The position numbers and the translations under genes are program-made. A stretch of DNA of 64,000 nucleotides from Clostridium beijerinckii HUN142 (GTDB taxonomy: Bacteria; Bacillota; Clostridia; Clostridiales; Clostridiaceae), in assembly GCF_000621745.1 (NCBI RefSeq), contig NZ_JHXK01000008.1:248001-312000 (forward strand). Reading direction: 5' to 3'. Below the pieces are notes generated by a model. It searched no databases. It had not been told where the DNA came from and worked only from the letters and a program-made list of their open reading frames with translations. Every line of letters starts with the position of its first letter. The stretch's first letter is position 1. This document shows positions 58,766 to 64,000 of this stretch, piece after piece.

Positions 58766-59014
58766 TTAAACTTCTTCTGCCTTAGTTTTACTCTCAACTA
58801 CTTTATTAATTATATCTACTCTTTTGTCCCCTAAGATATTTGCTATCTTAACTGACATACTTTTTTCTTTATATATAGCCTCTCTATTAGCATCAACAAT
58901 CTTTATAATTCTTTCTTCCATCTTTTCATATGAAATTAGATCATCATAATATGTATCTACAATATCCTTTAAACATGTTGCTAATTCTCTTGGATTTCTA
59001 TAAACTGCTCTCAT
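58766..59014 (-). CDS. Small conserved clostridial protein (TIGR04540-like)
   Basis: 82 residues, no membrane segment. The sequence VYRNPRELATCLKDIVDTYY and the closing helix with GDKRVDIINKVV match, from memory, the small TIGR04540 family of clostridia. Charged and helical; function unknown. It precedes trpS by 30 bases on the same strand, and ATG follows AAGGAGTAAG. Confidence 0.7.
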   Translation of the reverse strand: MRAVYRNPRELATCLKDIVDTYYDDLISYEKMEERIIKIVDANREAIYKEKSMSVKIANILGDKRVDIINKVVESKTKAEEV

Positions 59015-59258
59015 TTCTTACTCCTTAAATATAACAAAATAATTTTTATATAATTTATATCAACTCAAAATTCTCATCCCTTATCTGAAAATTCTGAATG
59101 AGCTACATATGTGAATATAATTTAAGATAAACTTCAGATTGGACTTATTATTTTGTAAAAATACTTTAATTGATATTCCATAAATACGTGTATTATATCA
59201 AATAAGTTTCGTTTTATTATATCATTATACATAGTAAAATTCTATATTCAAAAACAAA
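59015..59258. other. Gene-free stretch before the trpS operon
   Basis: About 240 bases between the stress-protein terminator and the small protein gene. It must contain the promoter for the small gene and trpS. I looked for T-box features (conserved T-box sequence and terminator) and found none. Confidence 0.45.
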
Positions 59259-59290
59259 GACTACCTTAAAATATAATTTTTAAGATAGCC
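59259..59290 (-). terminator. Intrinsic terminator after the universal stress protein gene
   Basis: On the minus strand GGCTATCTTAAAA pairs with TTTTAAGGTAGTC (G-U pairs), followed by TTTGTTTTTG. Confidence 0.75.
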
Positions 59291-59326
59291 TATAAAATTC
59301 TAATTTTCAAACTACTAAACAATTAG

Positions 59327-59761
59327 TTATTTAATACTAATTGTAAAATCATTAGGAACTATCATTACAATACATTTAGCACGTTTGACAACATTAGTCG
59401 TTACTGAACCGATCATACGATTTAAGCCTCTTTTAGTAGATTTAGTCATAACAATCACGCCTATGTTTTCTTCATTTGCTTTCTTTATTATTTCATCTCC
59501 TGGATACCCAAAAGTAAAATAAGTTTCTGTATTATAATCTTTCATTTTTTCTTTAGCTGCTTGTAATATTTCTTCACCCAATTCTTGTGCAAACTTTATT
59601 TCATCAGCAACTATCATTTCATTTATCAGTACTAATTCTTTAACATTCATTATTATAATTTCAATTGAATCTTTGTCGGGAAATATCTCTTTTACAAATT
59701 CTAAAGAATGCATACTTCTTTCTGTTCCATCTATTGGTATTAACACTTTCCTTTTATTCAT
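59327..59761 (-). CDS. Universal stress protein (UspA family)
   Basis: 144 residues, a single Usp domain. The start KVLIPIDGTERSMHSLEFV and the C-terminal part IVMTKSTKRGLNRMIGSVTTNVV with IVMIVP are typical; the nucleotide motif G-x2-G-x9-GS is only partly kept. Usp proteins help survival under growth arrest. ATG follows AGGGGGAG. Single-gene unit. Confidence 0.92.
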   Translation of the reverse strand: MNKRKVLIPIDGTERSMHSLEFVKEIFPDKDSIEIIIMNVKELVLINEMIVADEIKFAQELGEEILQAAKEKMKDYNTETYFTFGYPGDEIIKKANEENIGVIVMTKSTKRGLNRMIGSVTTNVVKRAKCIVMIVPNDFTISIK

Positions 59762-59885
59762 ATATACTCCCCCTTAAATATCTCGATATTATAGTATTCT
59801 ACACATTTGCAATAATATCCTCTATTTTGCCATAATGAATATATAATTTTTTACTTATCTGTATAAATTCCCATTTCTAATTTAA

Positions 59886-59965
59886 ATATACCTAAAAATA
59901 ATTATTTTTATAAATTTATAGGTATATCTGCATCTAAAAGTTTTTATGTATGCAAATATACCTAT
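59886..59965 (-). terminator. Three-copy inverted element after the ferredoxin-type gene
   Basis: On the minus strand ATAGGTATATTTGCAT (59950-59965) pairs along 16 bases (one G-U) with 59918-59933, which can alternatively pair through ATATACCTA with TAGGTATAT (59886-59894). It lies right after the ferredoxin-type gene and probably ends it, but the T-run is weak. Confidence 0.55.
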
Positions 59966-59975
59966 ATTAATACTT

Positions 59976-60710
59976 TTATTCAATAATTTCTCCATTAGTT
60001 GAAATAGTTACTACCTGCCAAGGAATCATTTTATCACTTGCTTTTAATGCATTTTTCACAGCATTTTCTATTCCCCCACAGCATGGAACTTCCATTCTTA
60101 CAACAGTAACACTTTTTATATCATTCATCTTTAAAATTGTCATTAATTTTTCTGAGTAATCTACTTCATCTAATTTTGGACATCCTATTAATGTAATTTT
60201 ATTCCTAATAAACTTATTATGAAAGTCTGCATATGCATAGGCTGTACAATCTGCTGCTATAAGTAAATTAGCATTGTTAAAGTATGGTGCATTTGGCGAA
60301 ACGAGTTTAATTTGCACAGGCCATTGATTTAATTGCGATACTATCTCACTTTCATCTTCTGCATTTTTTACTTCAATTTTCTTATGGTTTAACATTCTAG
60401 ATTGTGAACCTGGACATCCAAATTGAATTGTTTGATTTCTGCTTAACTCCATTTTCTTTTGCTCCATCTTTCTTTTCTCCATGTTTATCTTTACTGCTTC
60501 CTCATCATAGGCGTCTGCTTCCCGCTCTTCAAAAGAAATAGCATCAGTTGCGCATGAAGGAAGGCAGTCCCCAAGGCCATCACAATAATCATCTCTCAAT
60601 AATTTTGCCTTTCCATCTACTATACCTATTGCTCCCTCATGGCAAGCATTTGCACAAAGACCACATCCGTTACACTTCTCTTCATCTATTTTAATAACTC
60701 TTCTTATCAT
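59976..60710 (-). CDS. Two-cluster ferredoxin-type protein with extra cysteine-rich domain
   Basis: 244 residues, no signal peptide. Residues ~10-62 hold two 4Fe-4S motifs: CNGCGLCANAC and a second with wider spacing, CDGLGDCLPSC. After a charged linker (~80-95), the C-terminal part has CPGSQS, ADCTAYAYADF, GCPKLD and PCCGG, which could bind another cluster or metal. This layout occurs in anaerobes as a predicted iron-sulfur oxidoreductase component; the electron partner is unknown. ATG follows AGGAGGAG. It lies after the nad operon but with a terminator and 360 bases between. Confidence 0.85.
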   Translation of the reverse strand: MIRRVIKIDEEKCNGCGLCANACHEGAIGIVDGKAKLLRDDYCDGLGDCLPSCATDAISFEEREADAYDEEAVKINMEKRKMEQKKMELSRNQTIQFGCPGSQSRMLNHKKIEVKNAEDESEIVSQLNQWPVQIKLVSPNAPYFNNANLLIAADCTAYAYADFHNKFIRNKITLIGCPKLDEVDYSEKLMTILKMNDIKSVTVVRMEVPCCGGIENAVKNALKASDKMIPWQVVTISTNGEIIE

Positions 60711-60904
60711 AAAATTCTCCTCCTACATTTTATACTCATTTAAATTGATTAATCTCTAATTTTTGACCATACACTACTAATTGAAATATATTGTTTAAAT
60801 AAATCAATTATCTTATAGAATTATTATAATAGAATGTTCTTATCAAATCCGTTTCATTTGATACAGAAATATTAATTATATGTTCTTAATTATCTATAAT
60901 AAAG
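60711..60904. other. Gene-free stretch between nadC and the ferredoxin-type gene
   Basis: AT-rich; should hold the promoter of the ferredoxin-type gene. No clear motif apart from the hairpin at 60905-60941. The further 130 bases to nadC also show nothing. Confidence 0.4.
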
Positions 60905-60941
60905 AAGCTGCTTCAACATAGTCATCTATCTGAAGCAACTT
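60905..60941 (-). terminator. Likely terminator of the nad operon
   Basis: On the minus strand AAGTTGCTTCA pairs with TGAAGCAGCTT (one G-U) around 15 bases, followed by CTTTATTATAG, a weak T-run. Confidence 0.6.
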
Positions 60942-61072
60942 TCTACATTTTATTTTTCTATAAAATCATTATATCAAATTTTTAATATTACCTTCACTTT
61001 GTTTAATTTATATTCTTATATAACATGTGTATTATAAATACATAATTCACTTCATGCATAGAAGTTACATAA

Positions 61073-61918
61073 TTAATCTTTTAACAATGTTAAATTTTTC
61101 AAACTGAAATCTAATATTTTAGCTGAATGTGTCAATGCTCCTACCGATATATAATCGACACCTATTTCAGCTATTTCTTTAATATTATTCAGCTCAACAT
61201 TTCCTGAAAATTCAATTAAAGCTCTTTTATCTATTATTTCAACTGCTTCTTTAGCTATATCTAAGCTCATATTATCAAGCATTATTATATCTACTCCTAC
61301 AGATAATGCTTCCTCCACCATTTCTAAATTTTCAGTTTCTACTTCTATTTTTCTAACGAATGAAGAATTCTTTCTAATCAGATCTATAGCATTTTTTATA
61401 CCGCCGGCTGCACTAATGTGGTTATCTTTAATCATTACACCATCAGATAAATTAAATCTATGGTTACACCCACCTCCAATTTTTACAGAATATTTTTCTA
61501 ATATCCTTAAGTTTGGGGTTGTTTTTCTTGTATCTAATAATTTTGCCTTTGTATGCTTTATTTCTTGTACAAATTTATTAGTTAATGTAGCTATTCCACT
61601 CATTCTTTGAAGTAAATTTAATGCAATCCTTTCACCAACTAATAAGTTTCTTGTATTACCTTTGAGAAAAGCAATTCTATCTTTTACATGTACATTGTCT
61701 CCATCACGCTTATAAAATTCAATTTCCACATTTCCTAATAAATCAAATACTCTTTTAAATACTTCAAGACCAGCAACTATACCTTCTTCCTTGCAAATCA
61801 ACTCTACTGTGGAGATACTTGTTTCACCTATAATTGAATTAGTGGTTATGTCTTCACTAGGACAATCTTCAATAAGTGCATTTTTTATTATTTTATCTAT
61901 AACTAAATAATTTATCAT
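61073..61918 (-). CDS. nadC: Nicotinate-nucleotide diphosphorylase (quinolinate phosphoribosyltransferase)
   Basis: 281 residues. The conserved core KLLDTRKTTPNLRILEKYSV with GGGCNHRFNLSDGVMIKDNH and the C-terminal EVETENLEM, IMLDNM and EFSGNV stretches are all present. It makes nicotinate mononucleotide from quinolinate and PRPP. It starts 26 bases before the nadB stop, so translation is coupled. Confidence 0.97.
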   Translation of the reverse strand: MINYLVIDKIIKNALIEDCPSEDITTNSIIGETSISTVELICKEEGIVAGLEVFKRVFDLLGNVEIEFYKRDGDNVHVKDRIAFLKGNTRNLLVGERIALNLLQRMSGIATLTNKFVQEIKHTKAKLLDTRKTTPNLRILEKYSVKIGGGCNHRFNLSDGVMIKDNHISAAGGIKNAIDLIRKNSSFVRKIEVETENLEMVEEALSVGVDIIMLDNMSLDIAKEAVEIIDKRALIEFSGNVELNNIKEIAEIGVDYISVGALTHSAKILDFSLKNLTLLKD

Positions 61919-63200
61919 CTAACTTCCCACCTTTTTCTTTTATAACTCTTGCAGTTAGTTCTTTATTTTCTTGTTCCACTTCATTCCATGATTTGTTTAA
62001 TCTATCCACGGGAAAAACTTTATTTTCCAAATTATCCACAACATTGTTAATTGATGTTGCAGCTCTTCTCGAAAATACAAGTCCTTCAAGTAATGAATTA
62101 CTTGCGAGTCTATTAGCACCATGTATTCCCGTACAGCTTGTCTCTCCGACTGCATACAGATTTTTCATAGATGTTTTAGAATCCAAATCTACTTTTATTC
62201 CTCCCATAAAAAAATGCTGGGCAGGAGAAACTTTAATGCATTCTTTTGTTATATCAGTTCCTCTTTTTAAACATTCCTCATAAATAGTTGAAAATCTATT
62301 TATGATATAATCTTTTCCCAAAAATCTTATATCTAAATTTACATAAGGCACTTCTGTCTCTTTTATCTGATTATATACTGCTTCTGATACCACATCTCTC
62401 GGCAAGAGCTCATTTATGAATCTTTCCCCTTTTATATTTGTAAGAATTCCTCCTTCCCCTCTTAGAGATTCTGATATTAAAAACTTCCTCTTATTTTCGC
62501 CTTCTTCATAAAATGCTGTCGGATGAATTTGAATATAATCCATATCCTTTAACTCCACATCATGTCTTATTGCTGATGCTATTCCATCTCCCGTCAATAT
62601 TCTCTGATTAGTTGAATTATTAAATAATCCACCTATACCTCCAGTTGCTAATACAACAGCTTTTGCATAAACATTTATTTGCTCATCTTCCCTTATTAAC
62701 ACGGCTCCAATGCATTTATTTTCTTTTTCTATAATATCTGCAAAATAAGTATTTTCATAAAAGCTTATATTTTCTTTTTGTTTTACTTTATCAATTAAAA
62801 TTTTCGCCGTACTTTCTCCTGTATTATCCTTTGTATGTACTATCCTATTTATAGAATGAGCACCTTCTTTTGTGAAGTTTAAACTTCCATCTTCATTTCT
62901 ATCAAAAGCAAGTCCCATTTCAATCAAAGATTCTATGTTAACCATAGATTCATGAGCTAAAGTCTCAACAGCCTCCAAATCATTTTTATACCTTCCTGCT
63001 TTTAACGTATCCTCTATATACAATGGAATATCATTAACTCCCTTTGCAACAGATATTCCCCCTTGTGCTAGATAAGTGTTGCTGCAAGTAATCTTATCTT
63101 TACACACAATTAATACATTTAAATCTTTCCTTAAATTTAATCCACAATAAAGACCTGATACCCCTGAACCTATTATTAAAACATCAACAAACTTATTCAT
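61893..63200 (-). CDS. nadB: L-aspartate oxidase
   Basis: 435 residues from the ATG at 63200 (MNKFVDVLIIGSGVSGLYC), the usual start in front of the FAD-binding GxGxxG. The motif GAHSINRIVHTKDNTG and GGLFNNSTNQRILTGDGIA are typical. It oxidises aspartate to iminoaspartate, using fumarate as acceptor in anaerobes. It is about 100 residues shorter than the proteobacterial enzyme because the C-terminal domain is reduced, which is common in clostridia. It overlaps nadA by 8 bases. Confidence 0.96.
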   Translation of the reverse strand: MNKFVDVLIIGSGVSGLYCGLNLRKDLNVLIVCKDKITCSNTYLAQGGISVAKGVNDIPLYIEDTLKAGRYKNDLEAVETLAHESMVNIESLIEMGLAFDRNEDGSLNFTKEGAHSINRIVHTKDNTGESTAKILIDKVKQKENISFYENTYFADIIEKENKCIGAVLIREDEQINVYAKAVVLATGGIGGLFNNSTNQRILTGDGIASAIRHDVELKDMDYIQIHPTAFYEEGENKRKFLISESLRGEGGILTNIKGERFINELLPRDVVSEAVYNQIKETEVPYVNLDIRFLGKDYIINRFSTIYEECLKRGTDITKECIKVSPAQHFFMGGIKVDLDSKTSMKNLYAVGETSCTGIHGANRLASNSLLEGLVFSRRAATSINNVVDNLENKVFPVDRLNKSWNEVEQENKELTARVIKEKGGKLDDKLFSYR

Positions 63201-64000
63201 GTTTTTCCCAATTACTTCTAACATCTTGTGATGCAAGTAAATGCATATTTTCCAAAGATCTTAACGCTTTTTTTCTAATATTTTCTTCTAGAATCATTTC
63301 ATTTTTCATATTTAATAAGGCATCATATAAATTTTCAAGGGTTGTCTTTTTCATGTCTTGGCAACATATTCTATCTCCTGGTATAAAGAAATTTTTATTA
63401 GGATTCTTTTTCTTTAATTCATGCAAAATTCCCTCCTCGGTTGCTATTATAAACTCGTCTCCTTCATCTCTAGTTGCATAATCTATTATTCCGCTTGTAC
63501 TTCCTATATAATCTGCAATATCTCTAATTTCCTTTGTACATTCAGGATGAACTAATACTTTTGCATTTCTATGCTTTTCTTTTTCGCTCAATATATCTTC
63601 CCTACTGATCTTATTATGACATCTGCAAAATCCATCCCATAGTATGAACTCTTTTTCCGGAAAAAACTCTGCTATATATTCACCTAGATTTCTATCAGGT
63701 AAAAACATAATCTTTTTATTAGGTATCTTTTTTAATATTTTCAATGCACTTGAAGATGTTACAGCTACATCACAGTGAGCTTTCACATTACATGTTGAAT
63801 TTATATAGCAAACTACAAAAGCATCCGGATGTTCTGCCTTTAATTCTAATAAAGCCTTACCGCTTGCCATATCTGCCATAGAACATCCTGCACTAGCGCA
63901 TGGCATTAAAATAGTCTTATTCGGTGATAAAATTTTTGCACTTTCCGCCATAAATCTTACCCCGCAAAACATTATAACTTCCTCTTTGCAATCTCTAGCT
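63193..64000 (-). CDS. nadA: Quinolinate synthase, C-terminal part (cut by window edge)
   Basis: About 269 residues are inside the window; the start is beyond 64000. Three cluster cysteines of NadA are seen: in MPCASAGCSMADM, in VHPEC and in GDRICCQDM. It condenses iminoaspartate with dihydroxyacetone phosphate to quinolinate using an oxygen-sensitive 4Fe-4S cluster. Full-length NadA is ~300 residues, so only ~35 are missing. First gene of nadA-nadB-nadC. Confidence 0.96.
   Translation of the reverse strand, partial: ARDCKEEVIMFCGVRFMAESAKILSPNKTILMPCASAGCSMADMASGKALLELKAEHPDAFVVCYINSTCNVKAHCDVAVTSSSALKILKKIPNKKIMFLPDRNLGEYIAEFFPEKEFILWDGFCRCHNKISREDILSEKEKHRNAKVLVHPECTKEIRDIADYIGSTSGIIDYATRDEGDEFIIATEEGILHELKKKNPNKNFFIPGDRICCQDMKKTTLENLYDALLNMKNEMILEENIRKKALRSLENMHLLASQDVRSNWEKHE

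Noticed and set aside
59015..59258. T-box leader for trpS
   Set aside because: Neither the conserved T-box sequence nor a terminator/antiterminator pair is visible before the small gene or trpS.

Overview
The window is AT-rich chromosomal DNA from an anaerobic, endospore-forming Clostridium (sensu stricto, C. beijerinckii/C. butyricum type). The basis is very low GC, strong AGGAGG-type ribosome binding sites, a clostridial gene order around spoIIA, spoVA, gpr, spoIIP, lepA and hrcA, pyruvate phosphate dikinase, a siroheme sulfite/nitrite reductase and many ferredoxin-type proteins. The species is inferred. Nearly everything is on the minus strand, so genes are transcribed from high to low coordinates; only rpsT and a broken aminopeptidase gene are on the plus strand. 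I see no prophage, insertion sequence or CRISPR array.

From 64000 downwards: nadA (cut by the window edge), nadB and nadC overlap as one NAD operon. Then come a ferredoxin-type protein of unknown role, a universal stress protein, a small protein plus trpS, a DUF3284 protein, the plus-strand M29 aminopeptidase split by one in-frame TGA, polA-coaE-lytic transglycosylase, and tRNA-Leu(GAG). The 42-51 kb stretch is the membrane and signalling part: two tandem YhgE/Pip proteins, two overlapping histidine kinases without a response regulator, and TspO. A Lon-type protease with eroded ATPase motifs follows.

The 27-39 kb part is dominated by sporulation: spoIIAA-spoIIAB-sigF (forespore sigma F and its control), spoVAC-AD-AE (dipicolinic acid transport), and further down gpr (SASP protease) and spoIIP (engulfment). 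Between them are a P-type ATPase-like protein with damaged catalytic motifs, a ComEC-like channel without its nuclease domain, and holA. Then come lepA, a TerB-like protein, hemW and the class I heat-shock operon hrcA-grpE-dnaK-dnaJ, with a textbook CIRCE operator and sigma-A promoter.

The 1-17 kb part is housekeeping: a sulfite/nitrite reductase, RNA and protein methyltransferases (trmB, prmA, rsmE) with mtaB, a HIT protein, rpsU-yqeY, and the row yqfC-yqfD-pgpH-ybeY-dgk/PAP2-era-recO, ending with a DUF4342 protein and a CcpN-like regulator next to ppdK.

The observations most worth following are: a spoIIAA leader in which the only good Shine-Dalgarno site is separated from the start codon by a hairpin and followed at once by ATG-TAG; the P-type ATPase pseudoenzyme upstream of comEC; the TGG-to-TGA nonsense codon in an otherwise intact aminopeptidase; the structured dnaK-dnaJ spacer; and a three-armed terminator behind tRNA-Leu. 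No wholly new multi-gene system could be proven from sequence alone.
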